Shown in pieces: positions 21,973 through 34,021 of a stretch of DNA of 64,000 nt. The position numbers and the translations under genes were made by a program. Source of the DNA: Prorocentrum cordatum (Eukaryota; Sar; Dinophyceae; Prorocentrales; Prorocentraceae); NCBI GenBank assembly GCA_963575745.1, contig CAUYUJ010022393.1:302501-366500 (forward strand). Direction: 5' to 3'. The notes beneath the pieces are model-generated. The model ran no database searches, was not told where the DNA came from, and saw only the letters and a program-made list of their open reading frames with translations. Each line of letters begins with the position of its first letter. Position 1 is the stretch's first letter.

Positions 21973-22054
21973 CCCTGGTCATCGTCCAGGGAGCACCTGC
22001 TGTTGGCATGACAGCCTCTGCGACCGCTGGGGCAATAGGGCGCCTTTTTGGACC

Positions 22055-22660
22055 ACCGGGCCGCCTCAATGGCGCGCCTTTTCAATTTTTTTCGCCGTTA
22101 TAAATTTCTTTGAGCTATAGGAAAATACTAGCACGTTGATACCACAAGCACAATATGATAAAATCGTCAACTTAATACGAATTCTAAGAAACCACCAAAA
22201 ACCAACACACCCTCCAGAAATCAGCCTCGATTTCGGGCGCGTGTGTAAAGCAAGTTGTTGCCTTCACATCGTAGGCAAACATATACAATTGAGTACAAAC
22301 CCGTAAACAAAACGAATCTCTGTGTATGCGGACAACCCTAGCCGGGAAACGCAAAAGTAATCCCGGCGGCGCCTCAATGGCACGTTCTTTGGCGGCATGC
22401 TTTACTACTTTTTCAAAAGACTACAAGAAATCAATAGCACGTGGGCAACGCAAATGCAACAAGCCAACCGGGTTGTTTTCCGAAGCGCCTTAGAAACACA
22501 GCAAATGGCAACACGCACCCCGCAAATCAGCTTCAAAATCGGGGAGGTGTGTAAATCAACTTGTTTCTACACGCTGTTGGCAACATATGAGAATTTGTAT
22601 AAACCAGTGAACGAAACGAACGTATGCGAATGCGGACAACCCTAACCGGAAAACGAAATT
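22055..22660 (+). repeat. Diverged ~305-bp tandem duplication, AT-rich
   Basis: Copy 1 (about 22055-22345) and copy 2 (about 22365-22660) share in order CCTCAATGGC, AGCACGT, GTGTGTAAA and ATGCGGACAACCCTA. It is clearly more AT-rich than the surrounding DNA. An 82-codon frame at 22397-22645 lies in copy 2 but is not kept in copy 1, so I do not call a gene. Confidence 0.7.
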
Positions 22661-22734
22661 CGTCACCAATCTCAACAAAAACATACACGTACGAACGCAA
22701 ACGCGGATGTCCTTAGCAACCCCCTGTCAATGCG

Positions 22735-23290
22735 AAACCTGTTGCTGAAAATTTGCGATAGTGGTGCCTTCCAGAATGGCAGCGTAAGAATCGACTGTGA
22801 AAAAATGACGATGGTGCTCTGTCAACGAAAACATGTTTCTGAAAAATTGCGATGGTGGCGCCCTTCAAAATGGTGACGTGAGAAGTGAATATGAAAATCG
22901 TCGGTGGTGCTGTCAACGCAACCATGTTTTTGAAAATTTGCGATGGTGGCGCCCTTTAGAATGGTGGCGTAGGAAGTGAACGTGCAAAAAAATCGTCGGT
23001 GATGCTCTGTCAACGAAGCCCTGTTTTTTTTTTTTTTTTTTTTTTTTTTGAAAAAATGCGAGAATGGCGCCCTTCAGAATGGCGATGTAAGACACAGGAG
23101 GTGACTTTGAACCATCGCAAACATTTCCACCAATCAACGGGAACAAGTTGTTGCAAATTTGCAATAGTGTCGCCTTTCAGGATGGTAACTCAGGAGGTGA
23201 ATTTGGCAAATCGGCCACGTTGCTCTCAGTCAACGGGAAACGAGATTGTGCAAATTTGCGATAGCGACGCCATTCAGGAAAGCGGCCCAA
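22735..23290 (-). repeat. Tandem ~93-110-bp units in the body of composite copy 4
   Basis: About six units, each with AAATTTGCGATGGTGGCG, a TTCAGAATGG word and GTCAACG. One unit contains 28 T residues (23022-23049). On the minus strand the core reads CGCCATTTTGAAGGGCGCC and ATCGCAA, which resembles 33476-33510 in composite copy 5. Confidence 0.85.
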
Positions 23291-23979
23291 GAGGAAGAGC
23301 TTGTTGGTAGATGTCAGAGGGCCCGATGGGCTACCTCGACGCATTCCCAGACGGCGATGGCGCCCGCCTCGCAGCAAAGGCGCGCAACCGTTGCTCGCGG
23401 TCAAGAACGTGGAATGATAAGAGGGCCCGATGGGCAACCTCGCCTCTGAGCTACACTTTGCTCCAATTGACATTGAAATTCAAGCGAGGGTGTCCGCTTC
23501 CCAAGCGAGCGCCAGCGCCGCGGGCCATGGCGGCTCGCTCTTTCTTGCGGTGGCAGCGCCTTCTTGGAGAGCTGCGCGGTTGTCTCACATGAGCCCGGCC
23601 ACCTCTGCGCTGGAGACAACCTCATCATCCTGTTCCCCCCTCCCCCTCCCCATCCATCCCTCTCCCCATGCGAGAAACTCTTTCAGCAGAAATCCAATTC
23701 CGCGATGCCGCGGTGGCTGTGGTTATAGAGCGCCTGACAGGCAACTTGGAAGCGCGGTTAGCGAAGGCGCAAGCTTGCGCGCGTCGGCAATCACGCCTCG
23801 GCCCCGCGCGCTGCTAAGACCGCGGAGCAGGCGCCTTTCTTCAGCCACCAGTACGGCGCTGCAGGCCGACAGTATGCGTGAATATATTTGTTAGAGGGCC
23901 CGATGGGCAACCTCGAAGGACGGTAGCGATGGCACGAACCGCAGAGCAAGGGCACGCGAGCATTGCTCGTGGTCAGGAA

Positions 23980-24570
23980 TCTGAGTCCCCGTGGTGCCTC
24001 ACTCCGCTGGCCACCCACCAGCAGCCCTCGAAAGTGGCGACAGTTTCACAGATCGCAGCCGCCCAGGGGTGGCGAGGTCTAATCTGAGTCCCCGTGGTGC
24101 CTCACTCCGCTGGACCCACCAGCAGCCTCGAAAGTGGCGACAGTTTCACACAGGGATGGCGAGGTCTAATCTGAGTCCCCGTGGTGCCTCACTCCGCTGG
24201 ACCCACCAGCAACCCTCGAAAGTGGCGACAGTTTCACAGATCGCAGCCCCCCAGAGATGGCGAGGTCTAATCTGAGTCCCCGTGGTGCCTCACTCCGCTG
24301 GACCCACCAGCAGCCCTCGAAAGTGGCGACAGTTTCACAGATCGCAGCCCCCCAGAGATGGCGAGGTCTAATCTGAGTCCCCGTGGTGCCTCACTCCGCT
24401 GGACCCACCAGCAGCCCTCGAAAGTGGCGACAGTTTCACAGATCGCAGCCCCCCCCCCCCCCCCCAGGGATGGCGAGGTCTAATATGGGCCCCCGTGGTG
24501 CCTCGCTCCGCTGGACCCACCAGCAGCCCTCGAAAGTGGCGACAGTTCCGCAGATCGCAGCCCCCCAGAG
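23980..24570 (-). repeat. 101-bp tandem array 4 (subfamily B), about 6 units
   Basis: Subfamily B units with the local variant GGTGCCTCACTCCGCTGGAC. One unit has lost the GATCGCAGCCCCC segment (about 24150), and one carries an expanded C-run (24450-24465). Confidence 0.95.
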
Positions 24571-24744
24571 ATGACGTAAAAGGCAAGAGAAGAGAAGAGG
24601 AGAGGAGGAGCGAAGGGAGGCGGAGAAGGGAAGCAAGAGAGGAGAGGAAGAGGGAAGAGAGGAGGAGGAGGCGGGAAGGAAGGAAGGTGGAGACCGCAGT
24701 GCTCTATTCAAAACGAGTACCCAACGCAGGAGGGTTGGGAAACA

Positions 24745-25010
24745 TAGAATCTGGCGGCCCCGGGGGCCCGTGGGGCTCTCTCTGGCCAGTCCACGGAGGC
24801 CCCAGGTGTCCCTTGGGTGTTCTCTGGCCCGCCAGTTGGGCTTCCAAGACGGTCCAAAGGGCCCGAAATCGCAGAATAATCTGCCCAAGATGCTTGCGAT
24901 AACTTGACGACGGCCCAAAAGGCCCCCAATACCGCCCAAGAGGCCTCCGACAGGCCTCCGAAGAGGGCCCCACGAGACCCAAATCGTTGATGTGCTTCGA
25001 AACACCTGGA
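24745..25010. repeat. Degenerate CCAAGAGGCCC repeat region
   Basis: Same texture as 9465-10170, directly beyond the left end of composite copy 4. Confidence 0.75.
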
Positions 25011-25790
25011 CCCGACCAGGTGCTCCGCGGACTGCAGGCATGGGGCAGTGTAAATATTTTCGCTTTGCGGCAAGACAGGAGGGCACGACAGTGCAAGCCA
25101 CGCGCGCGCAGGCCGATGAAACAGCGGCCGCGCGCGCAGACGGACAGGGAAGGAAGCGCGCGGGCAAGCAGCCGCCCAGACCGCTTCGCTGGCACGAGGT
25201 CTGTCGTGTGTAGATTTGCAGAGAGAAAGGCCACGTCGGGCTGAGGGGGGGGGGGGGGGTCCCGGTTTCGGGCCGCCCCTTCGAACCAGGCTGGCGAGCC
25301 CCTGCCCCCCCCGTCCCCCGCGCATGCCACTTCCGTCGTCGCCGCAACCACGTCATCATCATCATGGTCACCGCCATGTTAAACACCCTGTCCACGGGCG
25401 CTGCCCCTGACCTTCCCGACCCCCTGTGTCACGCCCGCCAAGAAGGATTCCGACCCCTCCGTCTTCCCCAATAGGGCCCCCTGAATCCTGAAGTTGTCCC
25501 GAATGCCCCGCATTTACCACACCTCAGGGGTCGCCTCTATAGTCGCACTTCACTCGCACGCTGCACGCCAGCGCATCGTGCCAAGACCTCCAAGCGAAGC
25601 GCAGCGAGCTTCAAATATTGTGTATATTTGTATATATATATATATATGCCCACACCCCCCTCCAGCACTCCGTGTTGAATGGCCGTGATTGTTTCTTTCC
25701 TTACTCTCGTATTGAACATCCTCCCTCATCACGCTCATCCTTTCCAGGCTTATCCTCCTACTCTTCCTCCTAAGCTACCCCCTCTCACTA
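25011..25790. other. No gene identified
   Basis: Mixed GC-rich sequence with a G-run at 25246-25258 and a short TA run near 25630-25648. Several overlapping open frames on both strands show no recognisable domain. Confidence 0.6.
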
Positions 25791-25793
25791 ATC

Positions 25794-26100
25794 TATGATG
25801 AGTGTAATAATGAGTACGATTACGAGTGCGATTATGATAACGATGATGACGACGATGATGATGATGCTGCTGATGATGATACCGATGATGATCATGGTAG
25901 TGATCACGGTGATGATGGTGATGGTGGTGATGACGGTGATGATGATAATAATGATTATGATGATTATGATGATGATGGTGACGGTGATTGTGATGATGAT
26001 GATGATAATGGTGATGATGACGATGACCACGACGATGACGACGACGACGACGACGGTGACGTCGACGACGACGACGACGATGACGACGACGACGACGACT
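25794..26100. repeat. (GAT/GAC)n microsatellite
   Basis: Imperfect GAT triplets grade into GAC triplets after about 26020. Confidence 0.95.
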
Positions 26101-27860
26101 CCCTCCTCGCTCTTCCTCCTCCCCCTCTCCAGTGTTACTTTTCTCCGCGCCCTTCCATCGTGTGCAATATCAAATGATTATGCGTATCTTTCCTTCCCCC
26201 ATTCTCCCCCAATCGTTCTCTCTCTCGTTGATGCTATCGGGCTTTGATTCCGCTCGTCGCGCGTGCTGTCTGGGAAGAACGGCGTCGCCGCGTGGTCGCG
26301 TCGACGCGGCGCCCGCGTTCAGCAGCGCATGGTAGACGTTGCTAGTAGCGCGCTCGCACTGCGCGATGATTTTGCCAGGGGCGCTCTCGACCGCGCGTTT
26401 CTCCAACCAGCGGTTTGAACAAAATAAAAATGCAAGCGGGCCGTGGAACCCGCGCTTCTCGCAGTGCATGCGAGCCCAGGCTGCCCGCCGCCACCGCGCC
26501 ATCACACATTCCGTTCATCACATTACCAGTGTCATCGCAGCATGCCGTCGCTGAGATTGGCGCCGCCAGATGACGCGGCATATCCACGTGCTCGATTGTT
26601 TCCGATGCTTATCGTCGCGCAGCGCATGGCCAGTGAAACCAGTCGTCGCATCGCCGCCACGCAATCGCGCGCAGTCATGACTGGTGGTAGGTCGACCATG
26701 CTAAATCAAGGGCGCTCTGGCGTCCTGTCTGCGCTGCGTCTCACGCAGCGAGTGCCTTTCAGTTGCTTCTTCTGTCCAGGGCCATGAATGCAATCGGCAT
26801 GGCCCCGCGCCCTCTCGGGTGCCAGGGCCGCCCAGTTCCGACTACACTCCATATGCTATCATGCAACGACAGCAGGGCCATGTCACCGAGCAGGAAAACC
26901 CGCGAGCCCAACCCATGGACGGATCGAAAAGCATATTGGGCCGCACTTTTGCATCCTCGCCCAGCGGTTTCATGTCGCGCCCAAGGGTCAAGCATTCGTA
27001 GCGGCAGCTCTGGGGCATCACTTCACGGGGCCCCTCCCCCAGCCGCACCTGGCTAAAGGCGACGTCCAGGCCCCTGTCGCCCGCCGCCCGCAACGCGCCG
27101 ACATGGCAGCCGCGGCGGCCGTGGTGCCGCAGATGCTGCAGCAGGCGCAGCTCCTGAGGTGCAGATTGAACAGGGCGTCGACTACTTGGCGCTCTTGAAG
27201 ACGATAGGACTTGGTAAAGCAAACACACGCTTCTATCCGAATAATAATTCGGAGTGCATTTTTGGAGGTGTCCTCTACTTCCGTGAAGGCAATAACGCTC
27301 CTGAGCCCTGCTCCACCCATCCCTTCCTCGCCCCCTTCTCCTCCTCCCCCCCGTAGACCACGGGCAGGTTAGAGCATCTGGGCCGGCCTGCACAAGGTCG
27401 GCGCAGGCGCGCATTGTGCTCCTTCGCACCGCGTGCGCCTGAGGGCGCGAGCGGTTCCTGCAGAACCAGTTGATGCTTGCGCTTGCAAGCGGCGGGTCCT
27501 CCATTGTCGGCGGCTTTGATGCCGCCAGATCTCGCCATGGGATGTCCTCTGGGTGTCGTCAGCGATTTCGATCGATTCACGTTCCTTCGTCGACCTGGGC
27601 TCTTCGAGGAAAATGGCTGGCGATGCGACGATGAGCGTTTGCTAGGCCTCCGCGGACGTCGCGGGACGTATCTGGGACTTCTGCAAGACGTCTGCGGGCA
27701 CGTCGTTCGCGCCGTGCCCGATCATTGACCCCGCGGACAATGACGCGGCGCTCAGGGATACTAGCTTATAAAAGCCGTTAATCGTATTCGCTGGCGTTTG
27801 TTGCTGTCACGAGCGACAATCACTCATTTCTCTTAGTCTGTCCGCGCCCGCAGGTGTTGC
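26101..27860. other. No gene identified
   Basis: About 1.75 kb without tandem structure. The longest frame is 220 codons on the minus strand (27504-26842), with no motif I can name. Decayed mobile DNA is possible but not shown. Confidence 0.55.
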
Positions 27861-27865
27861 CGCAT

Positions 27866-28225
27866 GATTTAAGTCATTGGCTCCGCGGCACCCTGGTCCA
27901 CGGTCTCGGCTTCAACCCGAACGTGCCCGTCGGGCTCGACGCGGCGCGCTTGGAGTTCAAGACCGCTGCGTCGCTGGCGTCGCGGAGGTTCGCCACCAAC
28001 CAACTCGCCGCCCCGCTCAAACCCATGCGCTCGCAATCCGAGATGGAATGCGGGACTACTTGTGCGGGGAGGGCGGTTTGGTTGGTAGTCGCAGGTTCAT
28101 CGGCGGGCGGGCCGCGTCGCTGCGCGAGGAGGTGGGGGAGGTCAGCCAGAAGAACGAGCTGCTCAAGGAATGGCTCGCGAGGATGCCACTGGATGCGCTG
28201 CGCCCCCCGCGCCAGGCCGATGCGC
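27866..28225 (+). pseudogene. Possible coding remnant with one frame change, function unknown
   Basis: Two plus-strand frames join into plausible protein if one base is gained or lost near 28040. The first reads PHDLSHWLRGTLVHGLGFNP and on to LASRRFATNQ. The second reads DYLCGEGGLVGSRRFIGG and then ASLREEVGEVSQKNELLKEW. The composition (balanced charged and hydrophobic residues, a short helical Glu/Lys segment) is protein-like. I do not recognise the family. The frame runs into the CT microsatellite at 28286, so any gene is truncated. It could also be a chance open stretch in GC-rich DNA. Confidence 0.3.
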
Positions 28226-28284
28226 CTCGGCGTTGGGGCTGGCCGCTTGACGTTCTGATATATCTCTGTCTCCTTTTTTTTTTT

Positions 28285-28660
<376 letters not shown>

Positions 28661-28703
28661 CTGCCACGTCGCGTTCCCATTGAATCATTTCACCGACGGA
28701 GCA

Positions 28704-28748
28704 GCCGAGCGCATGCCGAGCTAGAAGAAAGCTCGAGCGAAAGTCGGC
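28704..28748 (+). repeat. 45-bp direct repeat, left of the transposase gene
   Basis: GCCGAGCGCATGCCGAG plus the next 28 bases align with 31152-31196, with 7 mismatches in 45. The pair brackets the ISXO2-type gene. Confidence 0.7.
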
Positions 28749-29576
28749 CCATCGGGTAGTCGCGCGCCGACAGCGCGCGTCGCAATTGTGGACGAGAACA
28801 TGGTGCAGGCTCGTGGTTGCGCGTCGCCGTGTATCTGATTTGCGCTTCTGTCATATACTAAATCCACTCTTTCCGCTCATCTGCACCTACCAGCAACATG
28901 TCTACTTGCGACCACCACTGGCGTCTCAATCGCACGCCCGCGCATCTCGCAAACTGCTGCGCCATCGCGCACTGCCAGTGTCCATTGCTAGTTCGGCTCC
29001 GCCCAATCAAGTGCGCCATCGCGCATGGTCTGCGCCGTCTTGCGCTCGCTGCCCGCCCCCAATCGTTCCCCTCAGTGCCGTCCTGTCATCGGTCGGTGCC
29101 TCGATCCTTTCGCGCGCTCCGCGCCAGCTCCGACTCCACCCCAAGTCCGATGGCGCAAGGGGGCGACGCCACGCCATATATCATGTCGGTGTCTAGATCA
29201 TTCGCCCACGCTGTCGCCGCTCATCCCTGCCTCCGCCATCCCTCTCTCCCCCCGCTCATCCCCATCCCCCCTCCCTCTCCCGCCGCCTTCTCATTGGTTG
29301 CCAGGTCGCCGTTGTAACCCAATCGAGAGCGATTGGAATGCCGCTGCAATTCAACTGGGCCCCCCCGAGGCATTGTGTTATTTTTGGCGCTGAGCAACAG
29401 TTATCGTAGTTGCTCTCCGTCAGTATCTGTTCAGCGCGCGGGCTCTCGGTCGGCCGCTCCGCTTCGTAGGCCCAGCGGCCGAGCAACGTGTTAGCGAGTG
29501 GCGCGCCACTGCGCGTCGGCTCTCGGCGCTGCGCCCCGCCCCCGCGCCCGCGGGGCCGCGGCCCGACGCCGCCGCC
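28749..29576. other. Leader region of the transposase gene, no separate gene
   Basis: Contains repeated GCCATCGCGCA words (28950-29030) and C-rich stretches. The last 100 bases before the ATG are very GC-rich. No motif recognised. Confidence 0.5.
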
Positions 29577-30631
29577 ATGGGGGAAGGCTTTCCGCCGCAT
29601 AAGCGCGGGAAAGCCCGCGCGGCAACCAGGAAGCGCGCCATGAAGACCACCGCGGCCAACGCCATGCAGCACATCTGTGGGAAGAAGATTCGCCGCCCCG
29701 CGAATGCTCCATATGTCCGCCACGGGGTGCCGACCGCTGCGTCCCGCAACGATAGGGCAAACTGGCGCCGTTCACTCAGTGACCTGCTGAACCGCCCCGC
29801 GAGAACCGCCATCGGCCACTTGAAGAAAGACGACATCCTGCCGGAATGGAGCGGCGAGACGTGCCCGCACTGCCACGTCGGGACGCTTGGCCAGCTCAAG
29901 AAGTATCTGCCGAAGAACGGAGGTTGGGCCTATCGGTGCGGCCATGGCGCGCGCCGTCGGCACGCGGCCCCCCGCGCGTTCCACCCGATCCTCGCGGTGG
30001 GGACAGGTCAGTCTCACGTGAGCTTGACGGACCAGGCGGCCATCCTCTTCGTTGCTGTGTCTGGATGCAGCCAAACCCAGGCCAGGAAGTCGCTGAAGCA
30101 CAACCACAAAACTACGCAGCGGATATATAGTTCACTGCACGCCGCCCGCGCCAAGAACGTTTCCATCCATGAGAATAAGATCGCATTCGGCAAGCCGGTG
30201 AACTGGGTGGACGTCGAGGCGGACGAGGTCGACCTCGCGAAGACCGAAGTCCCGAATGCTGGCCCGCACACGGCGAAGCCAATCCAGTGGGACCAGTGGG
30301 GCGGCATCGTGCAGCGCGGCGCGCCCAAGTCGTTGGTTTTGTTCAAGCTCAAGCCAGAGCGCGCGAAGCGGAGGGCGCCAGGGCCAGGTCCAATCCGCAA
30401 GCGCGATTGGGCGCCGCTGGCAGAGAAGCGGCTCAAGAACCGCGCGGTGGTCCTGCACGCGGACGGCGCGAAGTCCTACCGCATGAAGGTCGACGGCGCG
30501 AAGCACGATTGGGCTGTGCACATGGAGAAGAAGATTCGCGTGAGAGGCAACCGCGGTTTGAAAAGACGGCGCGAGCACCAAACCATCATTCTGTTTATAT
30601 ATTTATGTTTTTTTTTTTTTTTTTTTTTTTT

Positions 30632-30663
<32 letters not shown>

Positions 30664-30933
30664 TATATTCAAAAAAAAAAAAAAAAAACTGTTTGGTGTC
30701 TGCGTCGGCTCCTCAAGCTCGCAGGCAAATGGGTCTGGCTGAAACCCGCCCACGTGAAGACGCGGTATCGCAATGTGCCTGACGAGGACGACCCGAAGAA
30801 GACAAAGAAGCTCTGGGCGCGTAGCGGGACGCAGGTCATCGACGGCATCTGGGGGCGCCTGCGCACCTTCATTGGCAAGCAGAAGCAGGCGGGCTCCAGA
30901 GCGCTGACGCGCAAGATTCGGTCTTTCCAGTGA
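29577..30933 (+). CDS. ISXO2/IS1595-type transposase with one inferred intron
   Basis: Inferred product of 392 residues from exons 29577-30539 and 30718-30933. The ATG has a GC-rich GCCGCCGCC lead-in. An N-terminal zinc-ribbon-like cluster has CPHC (C96, C99) and CGH (C121, H123). The DDE-type nuclease core shows DEVDL (D216 to D219) and HADGAKSY (D296), and after the intron GTQVIDGIWGRLRTF, which holds the third catalytic region (D363). This order is typical of the ISXO2-like transposase family common in dinoflagellate genomes. It would cut and join transposon ends. The unspliced frame runs 401 codons to 30782 through homopolymers and loses the conserved C-terminus, whereas removing 30540-30717 restores it exactly in phase. 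No stop or frameshift elsewhere, so it may be intact. No terminal inverted repeats were found. Confidence 0.8.
30540..30717 (+). other. Inferred phase-0 GT-AG intron with a hairpin-forming, microsatellite-filled body
   Basis: 178 bp that begin GTGAGAGG and end CTCCTCAAG. Removing them joins EKKIR to LAGKWVWLKP in frame. Inside are CACCAAAC (30576-30583) and its inverted repeat GTTTGGTG (30691-30698), bracketing T25, TTA repeats, TA repeats and A18. The two arms and the loop could form one hairpin. Confidence 0.65.
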
Positions 30934-31151
30934 TGCCAGTGGCACCGCGGTTGCGATCTGTGGTCAGAGACTGGGAACATGTTACAGGATGCTTTCTCCA
31001 GGGATCACTGCGTCTGATCGGGCCCCGCGCGCTCTGACTCAGCCCGTTCGCTTTTGCTATCCCAATCAACACTGCATTATGATCGCGCGTCGCTGTCTAC
31101 ACTGTCTGCAGTGCAATGTGTTTCCAGCGCGCCGGAGGTTGCCGTTTCAGG

Positions 31152-31196
31152 GCCGAGCGCATGCTGAGTTAGAAGACAGCTTAAGCGAATGTAGGC
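31152..31196 (+). repeat. 45-bp direct repeat, right of the transposase gene
   Basis: Partner of 28704-28748. It reads GCCGAGCGCATGCTGAG and on to AAGCGAATGTAGGC. Confidence 0.7.
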
Positions 31197-31339
31197 ACTA
31201 GCGGCAACACTCAGGAATGGAGTTCGCGAGTTCGACATCATTTTTGTTCGCGGATCAAAAAGGAGCTCACAACCTGTACTTTCTGTCACGTAGATCCAAC
31301 ATGGAGTTCAACAAGTTCCTATGGTACAGATTACAATAG

Positions 31340-31900
31340 GATTAGTTGTCCATCTGAAAACGCAATGATTTGGCATACAAAACCAATTTTCCTTGTGAAC
31401 ACACACTGTTTTTGTTTCCAAGATCAAATTTCCATGTGAAAACACAAGGTTTTTGTATTCAAAACAAATTTTCCTTATGAAAACACATTTTTTTGCATCC
31501 AAAACCAATTTTTCTTATGAGAACACAGCGTCTTTGCATCCCAAACCAATTTTCCATGTGAAAACAAAATGTTCTTGCATCCGAAATCAATTTTCCATAT
31601 GAAAACACAATGTTTTTGTAATGCGAAATCAATTTTCTTTGTGAAAACACAATGTTTGTGCATCAAAAAACGGTTTTACTTGTGAAAACAAAATGTTTTT
31701 GCGTACAGAATCAATTTTCTGTTTTAAAAAACACAATGTTTTTGCATTCAAAACCAGTTTTCCTTTTGAAAACACAATGTTTTTATATCAAAAACCAACT
31801 TTGCCTGTGAAAGCACAAAATGTTTTTGAGCTCGGATATCACGAAACCTTTGCAGTTTTGTTCTGTTTATGATGTCACGAAACCCTGGCTGGTTTTGTCT
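31340..31900 (+). repeat. Left inverted arm: ~46-bp tandem repeat plus GAGCTCGGATATCACGA segment
   Basis: About ten units of the form CAAAACCAATTTTCC, TGTGAAAACACAATG, TTTTTGCATC, then GAGCTCGGATATCACGA and TTTATGATGTCACGAAACCC (31830-31886). The reverse complement occurs at 34452-34815. Confidence 0.85.
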
Positions 31901-32149
31901 TCTTTTTTTCCCCCAACCCCCCTGCGTTGGGCACTCGTTTTGAATAGAGCACTGCGGTCTCCACCTTCCTTCCTTCCGGCCTCCTCCTCCTCTCTTCCCT
32001 CTTCCTCTCCTCTCTTGCTTCCCTTCTCCGCCTCTCTTCGCTCCTCCTCTTCTCTCTTGCATCCCTTCTCCTCTCTTCGCTCCTCCTCTCTTGCTTCCCT
32101 TCTCCTCCTCTCTTCGCTCCTCCTCTTCTCTCTTGCCTTTTACGTCATC

Positions 32150-33290
32150 CCTTTGGGGCTGCGATCTGTGAAACATTCGCCACTTTCGAGGGCTGCTGGT
32201 GGGTCCAGCGGAGTGAGGCACCACGCAGATTCAGATTAGACCTCGCCATCCCTGGGGGGCTGCGATCTGCGAAACTGTCGTCACTTTCGAGGGCTGCTGG
32301 TGGGCCCAGCGGAGTGAGGCACCACGCAGATTCAGATTAGACCTTGACTTTCGAGGGCTGCTGGTGGGTCCAGCGGAGTGAGGCACCACGCAGATTCAGA
32401 TTGGACCTCGCCATCCCTGGGGGTTTGCGATCTGCGAAATTGTCGTCACTTTCGAGGGCTGCCGGTGGGTCCAGCGGAGTGAGGCACCACGCAGATTCAG
32501 ATTAGCCCTCGCCGTCCCTGGGGGGCTGCGATCTGCGAAACTGCCGTCACTTTCGAGGGCTGCTGGTGGGTCCAGCGGAGTGAGGCACCACGCGGATTCA
32601 GATTAGACCTCGCCATCCCTGGGGGGCTCCGATCTGCGAAACTGTCGCCACATTCGAGGGCTGCTGGTGGGTCCAGCGGAGTGAGGCACCACGCAGATTC
32701 AGATTAGACCTCGCCATCCTTGGGGGGCTGCGATCTGCGAAACTGTCGCCACATTCGAGGGCTGAGGGTGGGTCCAGCGGAGTGAGGCACCACGCAGATT
32801 CAGATTAGACCTCGCCATCCCTGGGGGGCTGCGATCTGCGACACTGACGCCACATTCGAGGGCTGCTGGTTGCGAAACTGTCGCCACATTCGAGGGCTGC
32901 TGGTGGGTCCAGCGGGGTGAGGCACCACGCAGATTCAGATTAGACCTCGCCATCCCTGGGGGGCTGCGATCTGCGAAACTGTCGCCACATTCGAGGGCTG
33001 CTGGTGGGTCCAGCGGAGTGAGGCACCACGCAGATTCAGATTAGACCTCGCCATCCCTGGGGGTCTGCGATCTGCGAAACGGTCACCACTTTCGAGGGCT
33101 GCTGGTGGGTCCAGCGGAGTGAGGCACCACGCAGATTCAGATTAGACCTCACCATCCCTGGGGGGGGCTGCGATCTGTGAAACTGTCACCACTTTCGAAG
33201 GCTGCTGGTCAGTCCCGCGGAGTGAGGCACCACCCAGATTCAGATTAGACCTCGCCGTCCCTGGGGGGCTGCCATTCTGGGAAACTGTCA
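32150..33290 (+). repeat. 101-bp tandem array 5 (subfamily B), about 11 units
   Basis: Units carry GGAGTGAGGCACCACGCAGA, TTCAGATTAGACCTCGCC and GCTGCGATCTGCGAAACTGT. At least two units are internally shortened (near 32340 and 32870). Confidence 0.95.
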
Positions 33291-33302
33291 CCACTGACGC
33301 GG

Positions 33303-34021
33303 GTCGTTTCAGAGGTGAGGTTGCCCCTCGGGCTCTCTTGTCACTCAGTTCTTTTGACCACGAGCATGATGAATGATCACTGTGGCGATTTGGCTTGGAA
33401 GCGAGGTTGCCCATCATGCCCGCTAATCATTCCCGATTCTTACACCATCGCCAGGTTGTGACATTAATTTCTTGGGTCGCCATTTTGAAACGCGCGAGTA
33501 TCGCAAAGCGGAAGACGAGGAAGGGGAAAACGATGGGGAAGAGGTGGAGAAGGAAGGGGGGAGGAAGTCCGGCCCGTGCTGCAACGGCGGCGGCAATCAC
33601 CGAGACGTGCTAGCCCTGTCGTGAGGTTGCCCGTCGGGCCCTCGAATCACTCCCGATTCCTGACCACGAGCAGTGCTCACGCGGCGCGAGTGACGCATGA
33701 TCCGCGACGCGGATCGGTTCAGAGGCGAGGTTGCCCCTCGGGCCCCCTGGTCACTCAACGCTTTTGACCGCGAGCATGATGCATGATCACTGTCGCGATT
33801 TGGCATGGAAGTGAGGTTACCCATCGGGCCCTCTTATCATTTCCGATTCTTGCACCATCGCCAGGTTCGAAATTAATTTCCTATGTCGCCATCAAGACGG
33901 GCGCGACTATCGCAAAACTGAAGACGAGGAAGGGGAAAACGATGGGGTGGAGGTGGTGGAGGAAGAGGGGGAGGAGGTCCGGCCCGTGCTGCCGCGGCGG
34001 CGGCAATTACCCAGACGTTCT
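33303..34021 (+). repeat. ~409-bp tandem duplication in the body of copy 5
   Basis: GTTTCAGAGGTGAGGTTGCC at 33308 recurs near 33717, and the stretch 33403-33610 (GACGAGGAAGGGGAAAACGA, GTCCGGCCCGTGCTGC) recurs at 33812-34021. Contains GAGGTTGCCC(A)TCGGGCCCTC words also seen, inverted, at 23320, 23425 and 23895. Confidence 0.85.

Larger units (their letters stand above)
22735..24741 (-). mobile_element. Composite 101-bp-array element, copy 4 (inverted)
   Basis: On the minus strand: left flank AACCCTCC with TACTCGTTTTGAATAGAG (24741-24695), a purine/pyrimidine tract (24690-24580), array 4 (24570-23980), then GATTCCTGACCACGAGCA and GAGGTTGCCCATCGGGCCCT (23970-23890), then the ~93-bp repeats. Copy 5 has the same order. 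The right boundary is uncertain. Confidence 0.55.
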
